Of a stretch of 8,443 nucleotides of DNA, positions 1 through 6,210 are shown in pieces. Position numbers and translations under genes: made by a program. The notes below the pieces were generated by a model, which was not told the DNA's origin, searched no databases, and was given only the letters and a program-made list of their open reading frames with translations. The stretch spans positions 1-8,443 of the forward strand of contig CALEIS010000177.1 in the NCBI GenBank assembly GCA_937877675.1, given 5' to 3'. This DNA comes from an uncultured Clostridia bacterium. Lineage in GTDB: Bacteria > Bacillota > Clostridia > Oscillospirales > Acutalibacteraceae. Position 1 is the stretch's first letter. Each line of letters begins with the position of its first letter.

Positions 1-434
1 CTTGTGGTAAATGTGTTCATTGTCGTCTTGGTACAAAGAGAATGCTTGAAATTCTCACAAGAATTACAGAAGGCAACGGTAAGGAAGAAGATATTGAACT
101 ACTTGAAGAACTTTGCCTTGCTATTAAAGATGGTGCACTTTGTGGACTTGGTCAGACTGCACCAAACCCTGTACTTACAACTCTCAAATATTTCAAGAAT
201 GAATATGTTGAGCATATTGTTGATAAAAAATGTACTGCTCATGAGTGTACAAATCTTCTTGCGTTTAAAATCAATGCAGAACTTTGTAAGGGTTGTACAT
301 TATGTGCTAAAAAATGTCCTGTTTCTGCAATCAGCGGAACAGTTAAAAATGCTCATGTTATTGATATGGAAAAATGTATCAAATGTGGTAACTGTGTATC
401 AGTTTGTCGTTTCAACGCTGTGGAGGTGAAATAA
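1..434 (+). CDS. NuoF/HydB-like NADH-binding flavin/Fe-S subunit, C-terminal part (5' truncated)
   Basis: Only the last 144 or so codons are present; the frame reads from base 3 and ends with TAA at 432-434. The visible part opens with CGKCVHCRLGT, the N3-type [4Fe-4S] motif that follows the FMN/NADH domain in NuoF and HydB. Its fourth ligand lies in ALCGLGQTAPNPV. A linker with KKCTAHEC follows, then two ferredoxin-type clusters, CKGCTLCAKKCP and CIKCGNCVSVC. The extra C-terminal 2x[4Fe-4S] domain is typical of HydB-type subunits of electron-bifurcating hydrogenases and transhydrogenases, and absent from plain respiratory NuoF. The known role is cytoplasmic: the FMN site exchanges electrons with NAD(H) and passes them through the Fe-S chain to the partner encoded immediately downstream. 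The FMN/NADH domain and any NuoE-like partner lie outside the window. Family assignment is secure; the exact complex is inferred from the neighbour. Confidence 0.9.
   Translation, partial: CGKCVHCRLGTKRMLEILTRITEGNGKEEDIELLEELCLAIKDGALCGLGQTAPNPVLTTLKYFKNEYVEHIVDKKCTAHECTNLLAFKINAELCKGCTLCAKKCPVSAISGTVKNAHVIDMEKCIKCGNCVSVCRFNAVEVK
422..428 (+). promoter_or_regulatory. Ribosome binding site setting the TTG start at 435
   Basis: GGAGGTG lies inside the last codons of the upstream gene, 6 nt before TTG at 435. The upstream stop codon ends at 434, so the two genes abut with no gap. The strong site supports TTG as the true start and suggests coupled translation that keeps the two subunits in balance. 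Confidence 0.85.
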
Positions 435-3062
435 TTGAGTATTACATTAACTATTGACGGAAAAAAGATAATAGCAGAAGAAGGCTCTACAATACTCAAT
501 GTTGCCACACAGAACGGAGTTAAAATTCCTAATCTCTGTTATGATGGCAGAGTTGAACTCTATGGCGCTTGTGGACTTTGTACTGTTGAGGTTGAAGGTA
601 ACCCTAAACTTCTTCGTGCTTGTTCAACAAAAGTAGCTGACGGTATGGTTGTTCATACACAAACAGAAAGAATTAAAGCTTCTCGTAAAGTTGCTCTTGA
701 ACTCTTGCTCTCTGACCACACAGGTGACTGTGTTGCACCTTGTAGCAAGGCTTGTCCTGCAGGTACTGACTGTCAGGGATATGTTGGTCTTATAGCAAAT
801 GGTGAGTATAAAGAGGCTGTAAAACTTATTAAAGAAAAATTGCCACTTCCTGCATCAATCGGCAGAATTTGCCCACATCCTTGTGAAAAGAAATGTCGCA
901 GACAGTATGTTGACGAACCAATTTCAATTGCATTCCTTAAAGGTTTTGTAGGTGATATGGACTTACTTGGTGATACTTATGTCCCTGAAATTGAGCCTGA
1001 TACAAATAAAACTGTTGCAATTATCGGTGGTGGTCCTGCAGGTTTAACTGCAGCATATTTCCTTCGTAAAAATGGCCATAGTGTAACAATTTTTGAGCAG
1101 ATGCCAAAAATGGGTGGTATGCTTCGTTATGGTATCCCTGAATATCGTCTTCCCAAAGCAGTTTTAGATAAGGAAATCAAGCTTATTGAAGATATGGGTG
1201 TAACACTCAAAAATAATGTTAATATCGGCAAAAATATTTCATTTGACCAAATCAAAGAAGACTACGATGCTACACTCGTTGCAATTGGTGCTTGGAATAG
1301 CAGTAAAATGCGAGTATCAGGTGAAGATTTAGATGGTGTATGGGGTGGTATCGACTTTCTTCGTGAGGTTGCACTTGGCAATAGACCTGGAATCGGTAAA
1401 AATGTTGCAGTCTGCGGTGGCGGTAATACTGCTATGGACGCTTGTCGTGTTGCTGTCCGTCTTGGTGCAGAAAATGTGTATATCATCTATCGTCGTACAA
1501 AGGACGAAATGCCTGCTGACCCTCAGGAAATTCTTGAGTCAGAAGAAGAGGGTGTAATTTACAAATACCTTACAAATCCTATTGAGTTTACAGGCGAAAA
1601 CGGAAAACTTAATGGTGTTGTTTTGCAAAAAATGATGTTGGGTGAACCTGACGAAAGTGGCAGAAGAAGCCCTGTTGCAATCGAGGGTGAAACAGAAGAA
1701 ATTGCACTCGATTCTGTAATTATGGCTATCGGTCAATATCCAAATCTCAACGGATTTGAAACTCTTGAAGCAACTCGTAGAAATACAATTTCAGCGGATG
1801 AAAGTAGATTCACAACATCACTCCAAGGTGTGTTTGCAGTAGGTGATGCTACAAATAAAGGTGCTGATATTGCTATCGCTGCAATCGGCGAAGCACAGAA
1901 AGCATCCGTTGTAATTGACAGATACTTAAACGGTGAAACAGTAGGCTACAAAAAGCCATATTTTGTTGAGCAGGATAGCAAATCTATTGATTATTCAAAA
2001 TTCGAAAAATCAGCAAGAGCAAAAATGCCACACATGAGTCCTAGCGACAGAAAAACAAACTTTAAAGAAGTTAATTTCGGTTTTAGCGAAGAAATGGCTA
2101 AAAAAGAGGCAAACCGTTGTCTTGAATGTGGTTGTCATGATTACTTTGAATGTAAACTTATTTCTTATGCAAACGATTATGATGTAAATCCATCAAGATT
2201 TGCAGGGGAGAAGCACAACAGAAATCAAGAAAATGCAAATGATTTAATTGCAAGAAATACAGATAAATGTATTCTTTGTGGTCTTTGCGTAAGAGTTTGT
2301 GAAGAAGTTATGGGCAAGTCTGCAATTGGACTTATTAACCGTGGATTTAACACTTTTGTTGAGCCTGAATTAGGTAAACATCTCAAAGAAACTGAATGTA
2401 TTGCTTGTGGTCAGTGTGTTGCTCTTTGTCCAACAGGTGCACTCCGTGAAAAAACATCATTTACAAAGAGTGTTCCTGTTAAAGAAAACTCAGTTAAGAG
2501 CATTTGCACAAACTGTTCTAATCTTTGCGACATTGATTATCGTTATATCGGCTCAACTGTTACAAGAGCATTACCAGTGGATAACGGAATTCTCTGTAAA
2601 GGTGGTCGTTTCAGCGTGCTTAACGAACAGAAAAACGTAACTGATTTTGATGCATTACTTAAAGATGATACAATTGTAATCAGCGGTAAGACTTCAACTG
2701 AAACTGCATTTGTTATAAAAAAATATGCAGAAGAAAATAACAAAAATATTTTCACAACTGCAAAGGAAACAGATGCAAACTACTATGTAATTTCAAAGTT
2801 CAACATTCCACAGTATAATGGTGAATGTGATAATGCAATTGAAACTCCTGCTTATTGTGAAAATGGAACATTCTTCGATAAATATGGTAATGAAAGAAAG
2901 CAAAATGCAATCTTTAATGGAGAAAGTTTTGCAGAGTATGTAAACAGCAAACTTAACTCACCATATACTGATATAACTACCGAAGCAATCAAAGCAGTAA
3001 ATGCAAATTCAACAGGCAAAGTCACAAACGAAGACATTATCAATGCAAGTAAACTTTTTTAA
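435..3062 (+). CDS. NuoG/GltD hybrid iron-sulfur flavoprotein, probable Sporomusa-type (Stn) electron-bifurcating transhydrogenase subunit
   Basis: This 875-residue cytoplasmic redox protein has these modules in order. A NuoG/HydA-type [2Fe-2S] domain occupies about 1-80 (C35, C46, C49, C63). H95 and C99, C103, C107 and C113 follow. A GltD/NfnB-like module covers about 97-505, with C146, C150 and C154, an FAD site at IIGGGPAG (196-203), an NAD(P)H site at VCGGGNTAMD (326-335) with YRR (352-354), and AVGDAT near 468. Next come a Cys cluster (C562, C565, C567, C573), two [4Fe-4S] clusters (C612-C622, C655-C665), a molybdopterin-oxidoreductase-type cluster (C691, C694, C698, C721) and a reduced tail. 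No [FeFe]-hydrogenase H-cluster motifs are present. With a HydB-like subunit upstream, the layout fits an Stn-type transhydrogenase linking NADH, NADPH and ferredoxin. An electron-input partner for a formate dehydrogenase or another oxidoreductase is possible. Domain calls are firm; the reaction is inferred. Confidence 0.85.
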   Translation: MSITLTIDGKKIIAEEGSTILNVATQNGVKIPNLCYDGRVELYGACGLCTVEVEGNPKLLRACSTKVADGMVVHTQTERIKASRKVALELLLSDHTGDCVAPCSKACPAGTDCQGYVGLIANGEYKEAVKLIKEKLPLPASIGRICPHPCEKKCRRQYVDEPISIAFLKGFVGDMDLLGDTYVPEIEPDTNKTVAIIGGGPAGLTAAYFLRKNGHSVTIFEQMPKMGGMLRYGIPEYRLPKAVLDKEIKLIEDMGVTLKNNVNIGKNISFDQIKEDYDATLVAIGAWNSSKMRVSGEDLDGVWGGIDFLREVALGNRPGIGKNVAVCGGGNTAMDACRVAVRLGAENVYIIYRRTKDEMPADPQEILESEEEGVIYKYLTNPIEFTGENGKLNGVVLQKMMLGEPDESGRRSPVAIEGETEEIALDSVIMAIGQYPNLNGFETLEATRRNTISADESRFTTSLQGVFAVGDATNKGADIAIAAIGEAQKASVVIDRYLNGETVGYKKPYFVEQDSKSIDYSKFEKSARAKMPHMSPSDRKTNFKEVNFGFSEEMAKKEANRCLECGCHDYFECKLISYANDYDVNPSRFAGEKHNRNQENANDLIARNTDKCILCGLCVRVCEEVMGKSAIGLINRGFNTFVEPELGKHLKETECIACGQCVALCPTGALREKTSFTKSVPVKENSVKSICTNCSNLCDIDYRYIGSTVTRALPVDNGILCKGGRFSVLNEQKNVTDFDALLKDDTIVISGKTSTETAFVIKKYAEENNKNIFTTAKETDANYYVISKFNIPQYNGECDNAIETPAYCENGTFFDKYGNERKQNAIFNGESFAEYVNSKLNSPYTDITTEAIKAVNANSTGKVTNEDIINASKLF

Positions 3063-3063
3063 G

Positions 3064-3091
3064 TACAAAATGCAAAACGCAAAGTGCAAAA
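3064..3091 (+). repeat. Four tandem heptamers, TGCAAAA-like
   Basis: Directly after the stop codon lie four in-phase 7-base units: TACAAAA, TGCAAAA, CGCAAAG, TGCAAAA. They lead into the hairpin at 3097-3118. From memory, similar A-rich repeats joined to a GGGGACG hairpin are scattered between genes in Ruminococcaceae-like genomes, so this may be the edge of an interspersed repeat. That cannot be tested from one copy. Confidence 0.6.
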
Positions 3092-3096
3092 TGTAG

Positions 3097-3125
3097 GGGA
3101 CGATGCCCACATCGTCCCTTTTCTT
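3097..3125 (+). terminator. Hairpin terminator after the redox operon
   Basis: GGGACGATG (3097-3105) pairs perfectly with CATCGTCCC (3110-3118) around a 4-base loop, giving 9 bp. TTTTCTT follows at 3119-3125. It lies 34 bases after the stop codon of the redox gene and before an independent promoter, consistent with the end of that operon. The T tract has one interruption. The hairpin may have been donated by an interspersed repeat. Confidence 0.7.
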
Positions 3126-3130
3126 ATTTG

Positions 3131-3159
3131 TTGACAATTTAAATTTCAAATGATATATT
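3131..3159 (+). promoter_or_regulatory. Sigma-A-type promoter for the ankyrin gene
   Basis: TTGACA (3131-3136) matches the -35 consensus exactly. A 17-base spacer leads to TATATT (3154-3159), preceded by TG at 3151-3152 as in extended -10 elements. The predicted transcript start near 3166 leaves a leader of about 60 nt before the ATG at 3227. Together with terminators on both sides, this makes the ankyrin gene a single-gene transcription unit. Confidence 0.75.
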
Positions 3160-3226
3160 TAAATTAGAATCAAAAAGAAAAATAGTATTTTTGGATGAAT
3201 ACGAATATGTAAAATGAGGTTGTACT

Positions 3227-3715
3227 ATGAATTCAAATATTTTTGATTCTATCATTTCAGATATGTGGTGTTGTGAGGCTAATATGCCAAACAAAAATGA
3301 TATTGTATCAGATGAGATTATCAAAAGTAAAATTGATGATTTGCAGATTTTAAACCAAAAGGACCGAGATGGTAGAAATTTATTGATGTTTGCTGCAATC
3401 TATCAAAGACCTATGATTGTGGAGTATCTTTTAGAAAAAGGACTTAATGTAAATGAACAAGACAAAAACGGATTTTCGGCTCTTCATTTTGCGGTACAAA
3501 GCAATAGACTTGATATGATAGAATGTCTATTAAACTATGGTGCTGATGTAAATTTAAAAAACAAATTTGGTAATATTCCTCTAATGTTGAGTAACAATGT
3601 TACACCAAAAGAAATTTTTAAACTTTTAATCGCCAATGGTACTGATATATATTGTCCTAATAGTTTTGGAGTTACGGCAGCAAATATATTTAAAGAACAA
3701 ATTGAAAAATGTTAG
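3227..3715 (+). CDS. Small ankyrin-repeat protein
   Basis: The 162-residue protein starts at an ATG with GAGG (3216-3219) 7 nt upstream. A 45-residue non-repeat N-terminus precedes about three and a half ankyrin units, roughly at residues 46-78, 79-111, 112-144 and 145-162. Visible signatures include GRNLLMFAA, IVEYLLEKGLNVN, GFSALHFAV, ECLLNYGADVNLK and LLIANGTDIY. There is no signal peptide or membrane segment, so it is probably a cytosolic protein-binding protein. Small ankyrin proteins like this occur in bacteria as stand-alone binders and as immunity proteins of polymorphic-toxin systems, but no toxin gene is visible beside it. The partner is unknown. Its own promoter and terminator separate it from both neighbouring operons. 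Confidence 0.88.
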   Translation: MNSNIFDSIISDMWCCEANMPNKNDIVSDEIIKSKIDDLQILNQKDRDGRNLLMFAAIYQRPMIVEYLLEKGLNVNEQDKNGFSALHFAVQSNRLDMIECLLNYGADVNLKNKFGNIPLMLSNNVTPKEIFKLLIANGTDIYCPNSFGVTAANIFKEQIEKC

Positions 3716-3774
3716 AAATCGTAAACGATTAAAGAAATATATTCAATAATTATATTTTTATGATTACCACACCG

Positions 3775-3806
3775 AGCCGATGAATTTCTTTTCATCGGCT
3801 ATTTTT
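3775..3806 (+). terminator. Intrinsic terminator after the ankyrin gene
   Basis: AGCCGATGAA (3775-3784) pairs perfectly with TTCATCGGCT (3791-3800), a 10-bp stem with a 6-base loop. TATTTTT follows, with five T at 3802-3806. It lies about 60 bases past the ankyrin stop codon and ahead of the metF start, and cleanly separates the two units. Confidence 0.88.
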
Positions 3807-3837
3807 GTAAATAATATGTAAATAAACAACCATTCTA

Positions 3838-3866
3838 TTGCTAAAAAAATGCGAATGTGATATTAT
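3838..3866 (+). promoter_or_regulatory. Candidate promoter for the metF operon
   Basis: TTGCTA (3838-3843), a 17-base spacer and TATTAT (3861-3866) with TG at 3858-3859 resemble an extended -10 promoter. The predicted start near 3873 would fall inside the ribosome binding site and leave only about 11 nt of leader. Either the transcript starts slightly upstream or this match is fortuitous. No other convincing promoter was seen between the terminator and the gene. Confidence 0.4.
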
Positions 3867-3871
3867 ATTCT

Positions 3872-3876
3872 AGGTG
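3872..3876 (+). promoter_or_regulatory. Ribosome binding site selecting ATG 3884 for metF
   Basis: AGGTG ends 7 nt before ATG at 3884, which is standard spacing. An in-frame TTG at 3878 would lie only 1 nt after this site and cannot use it. ATG 3884 is therefore preferred, giving 285 residues. Confidence 0.75.
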
Positions 3877-3883
3877 ATTGAGT

Positions 3884-4741
3884 ATGAGGATAACAGAAAA
3901 ATTAATGGTTAAAGACCAGCTTATTTCCTTTGAGGTTTTTCCACCTAAAACTGACTCTGCATTTGAAAGCATTGAGTGGTCGGTTCGTGAACTCGCTGCC
4001 TTTAACCCTGATTTTATGAGTGTTACTTATGGTGCAGGTGGTGGCACTTCGCAATACACAACAAAAATCGCATCTCTAATTAAAAATAAGTTAGATACAA
4101 CAGCATTAGCACACTTAACTTGTGCCTCAACACCAATTGATACAATAAATCAAATCCTTGATACTCTCAAAGAAAACCATATTGATAACGTTCTTGCTAT
4201 GCGTGGCGATATTCCACAGGGTTTTCAGAAGCCACAAGGGGAATATTATACTTATGCTTATGAACTTGTAAAGCACATTAAAGAATACGGTTATTTTGAT
4301 ATTGGCGGTGCTTGTTATCCTGAATGTCACCCTGAGTGTGACACACTTGAAGAAGATATTGAAAATCTTAAAAATAAGGTTGATTGTGGTGTGGATTTTC
4401 TTATCACACAACTTTTCTACGATAATGACATATTCTACTCATTTTTAGAAAAAGTTCGTAATAAAGGCATTTATGTCCCTGTTTTTGCAGGAATTATGCC
4501 TATTACAAACATTAAGCAAATCGACAGAATTATTAGTTTATCAGGCACAAAACTTCCCCAAGAAGTTAAAGCGTTTTTAGAAAAATACAGAGATAAACCC
4601 GAAGAACTCGAAAAAGCAGGACTTGAATTTGCTATCAAACAAGTCAATGATTTACTCTCAAACGGAGTTAACGGAATTCATATTTACACTATGAATAAAC
4701 CTTATGTTGCAAGAACAGTATTGAAAGGGATTAACAGATAA
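3884..4741 (+). CDS. metF: 5,10-methylenetetrahydrofolate reductase
   Basis: The 285-residue TIM-barrel flavoprotein has about the usual length for bacterial MetF. It reduces 5,10-methylene-THF to 5-methyl-THF in the cytosol, feeding methionine synthesis or, in acetogens, the methyl branch of the Wood-Ljungdahl pathway. Recognisable motifs are ISFEVFPPK, MSVTYGAGGG, AHLTC, LAMRGD, TQLFYD and FAGIMPI. E17 in FEVFPPK matches the catalytic Glu28 of E. coli MetF, D109 in RGD matches Asp120, and Q176 in TQLFYD matches Gln183. Three bases separate it from the next gene, so it probably leads a five-gene transcript. No MetV-type zinc partner is seen next to it, and no SAM or other riboswitch is recognisable upstream. 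The nearby transhydrogenase operon could supply reductant, but the terminators between them argue against one shared transcript. Confidence 0.95.
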   Translation: MRITEKLMVKDQLISFEVFPPKTDSAFESIEWSVRELAAFNPDFMSVTYGAGGGTSQYTTKIASLIKNKLDTTALAHLTCASTPIDTINQILDTLKENHIDNVLAMRGDIPQGFQKPQGEYYTYAYELVKHIKEYGYFDIGGACYPECHPECDTLEEDIENLKNKVDCGVDFLITQLFYDNDIFYSFLEKVRNKGIYVPVFAGIMPITNIKQIDRIISLSGTKLPQEVKAFLEKYRDKPEELEKAGLEFAIKQVNDLLSNGVNGIHIYTMNKPYVARTVLKGINR

Positions 4742-4744
4742 TTT

Positions 4745-5590
4745 ATGTTCGGATATGTAACAACTTATAAGCCTGAACTTAAAATTAAAGAATTTGAAGC
4801 CTACAAAGGTGTTTACTGTACTCTTTGCAAGGAAATGGGCAAGGAATACGGTATATTATCACGATTTTTGTTAAGTTACGATGGTGCATTTTATGTTATA
4901 TATAAAATGGCAATTTCCAATAACAAAATATCAGCGAAAAACTCTCGATGTAGCTTTAATCCTTGTAAGAAGTGCATGAAAATCACTTGCGATAGCAATG
5001 TTTATAAACTAGCAAGTACCATTACAGTAATCCTTGCATATTTTAAGGTTGTGGATAATCTTCATGATAGCGGATTTTTTAAGAAAATTCTTCTATATCT
5101 CGTATATCCATACTTTGCTTTACTTAAAAGAAAAGCAATAAAAAAATATCCTGATATTTTTAATGCAATACAAGAGGGTATGAATGGTCAGTTTCAGGTT
5201 GAAGAAACTGAAAACAGTTCGTTGGATATGAGTGCTCATCATTCAGCAAACATGTTGGCTTATCTTCTTTCTTATGGTGAATCTGAGGAAAATATAGAAA
5301 TTACAAGACAATTTGGATATCAACTCGGCAGAGTAATTTACTTTCTTGATGCTTTTGATGACTATGCCGATGATATGAAAAGTGATTCTTATAATCCTTT
5401 TAAAAATTGTGATAATATAATAGATGAAGCGTCACGCTCAATAAATTTATCAATTGGCGAATTAACAAAAATCTTCAAACAACAAAAATTATATGATTTT
5501 GAACCAATAATCAATAATATTTTATATGATGGATTAAATAACCAATTAGAAAGAATTGTAAATAAATATAGAGGTGAAAAAGTTGAATAA
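4745..5590 (+). CDS. DUF5685-like helical protein with Cys and Asp motifs
   Basis: This 281-residue protein resembles, from memory, the clostridial DUF5685 family, whose function is unknown. The N-terminus (FGYVTTYKPEL, then YCTLCKEMG) carries C25 and C28. C69, C74, C77 and C82 follow, a possible metal or redox site. The rest looks alpha-helical. DNLHD (104-108) and DAFDDYADD (202-210), the second followed by YNPF (216-219), recall the two Asp-rich motifs of class I isoprenoid synthases such as squalene/phytoene synthase. That comparison is my inference. Residues about 111-127 form a hydrophobic stretch that could touch or span a membrane. ATG 4745 lies 3 bases after the metF stop. The nearest GGGA is about 14 nt upstream, so translation is probably coupled to metF. 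The end overlaps the next gene by 8 bases. Confidence 0.8.
   Translation: MFGYVTTYKPELKIKEFEAYKGVYCTLCKEMGKEYGILSRFLLSYDGAFYVIYKMAISNNKISAKNSRCSFNPCKKCMKITCDSNVYKLASTITVILAYFKVVDNLHDSGFFKKILLYLVYPYFALLKRKAIKKYPDIFNAIQEGMNGQFQVEETENSSLDMSAHHSANMLAYLLSYGESEENIEITRQFGYQLGRVIYFLDAFDDYADDMKSDSYNPFKNCDNIIDEASRSINLSIGELTKIFKQQKLYDFEPIINNILYDGLNNQLERIVNKYRGEKVE
5571..5576 (+). promoter_or_regulatory. Ribosome binding site selecting TTG 5583 for the J-like gene
   Basis: GAGGTG lies 6 nt before TTG at 5583. The in-frame GTG at 5574 is part of this same site and has only AT-rich sequence upstream. TTG 5583 gives an N-terminus MNNPYEFLGV, where J domains normally begin. Confidence 0.75.
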
Positions 5591-6209
5591 CCCATACGAA
5601 TTTCTCGGTGTTAGCAGAAATGCAACTGAGCAGGAAATAATGGATGCATACAGAAGAAAAGCTGGTGAAATCAGTTCATCTAACTTTTCAGAAGAAGAAA
5701 GAGCATCAAATATGCAACAGCTTGATAGTGCGTATGATTTTATTCTTAACGAAATCAGAGGCACATCTGCGTATGCACAAAATAATAGCTATAACAATAA
5801 CTATAATAATCAACAATATAACCAGTATCAGCCATATAATACAGGTGCATCACAATTTTCTGATGTAAGACAGTGTATCAATTCAGGAAGACTTGATGAT
5901 GCAGAAACAATTCTTAATGGTGTACCATCCAATATGCGAAATGCTGAGTGGAATTATCTTAAAGGTGTTATTTTCCAACGTAGAGGATGGCTCAATGAGG
6001 CATATCGTTACTATAATACAGCATATTCAATGGAGCCAGGCAATTTTGAGTATGCAAATGCATATAATGCCATGAATAATAATGCAAATGGTGGTTATAG
6101 AACTTCTGAAAAAGGTTCAAGTACAGGTGTTTGTGATGTTTGTTCTACACTTCTTTGTGCAGACTGTTGCTGCGAGTGTTGTGGTGGAGATTTAATTTCT
6201 TGTTGCTGA
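5583..6209 (+). CDS. J-domain-like protein without HPD, with TPR-like region and Cys-rich tail
   Basis: The protein has 208 residues from TTG 5583. Residues 1-60 look like a J domain (NPYEFLGVSRNATEQEI, then AYRRKAGE and LDSAYDFIL). Where the HPD tripeptide should sit, the sequence reads EISSSNF, so stimulation of Hsp70/DnaK ATPase is doubtful. Residues 67-86 are an Asn/Tyr/Gln-rich linker. Residues about 92-165 look like TPR-type helices (SGRLDDAETIL, WNYLKGVIFQRRGWLNEAYRYY). The last 25 residues hold ten cysteines, including CADCCCECCGG, which could bind metal or be lipidated or oxidised. From memory, DnaJ-like genes of this style often sit beside DUF5685 genes in Clostridia. The 8-bp overlap with the upstream gene suggests coupled translation and a shared role. 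No chaperone gene lies nearby, and its function is unknown. Confidence 0.85.
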   Translation: MNNPYEFLGVSRNATEQEIMDAYRRKAGEISSSNFSEEERASNMQQLDSAYDFILNEIRGTSAYAQNNSYNNNYNNQQYNQYQPYNTGASQFSDVRQCINSGRLDDAETILNGVPSNMRNAEWNYLKGVIFQRRGWLNEAYRYYNTAYSMEPGNFEYANAYNAMNNNANGGYRTSEKGSSTGVCDVCSTLLCADCCCECCGGDLISCC

Positions 6210-6210
6210 T

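Noticed and set aside
4..429. 141-residue open frame overlapping the NuoF-like end
   Set aside because: It is out of frame with the clear CGKC...C ferredoxin reading frame and shows no family features. It is a shadow frame.
1262..1486. Minus-strand open frame inside the redox gene
   Set aside because: It lies opposite the strongly conserved GltD-like coding frame, has no ribosome binding site and resembles no known protein. The other minus-strand frames in the window were rejected for the same reason.
435..3062. [FeFe]-hydrogenase catalytic subunit (HydA)
   Set aside because: The N-terminal clusters resemble HydA, but the H-cluster motifs are absent and the C-terminus is molybdopterin-oxidoreductase-like.
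435..3062. Simple glutamate synthase small subunit (GltD)
   Set aside because: The GltD-like module is only part of the protein, no glutamate synthase large subunit is nearby, and the flanking NuoG-type clusters point to bifurcation or electron transfer.
3718..3729. Small inverted repeat ATCGT-AA-ACGAT just after the ankyrin gene
   Set aside because: It has only 5 bp with a 2-base loop and no T tract. It is too short to be a terminator or a convincing operator.
3878..3883. TTG 3878 as the metF start
   Set aside because: It lies 1 nt from the ribosome binding site, too close to be used. ATG 3884 has correct spacing.
5574..5582. GTG 5574 as the start of the J-like gene
   Set aside because: This GTG is part of the GAGGTG ribosome binding site that serves TTG 5583.
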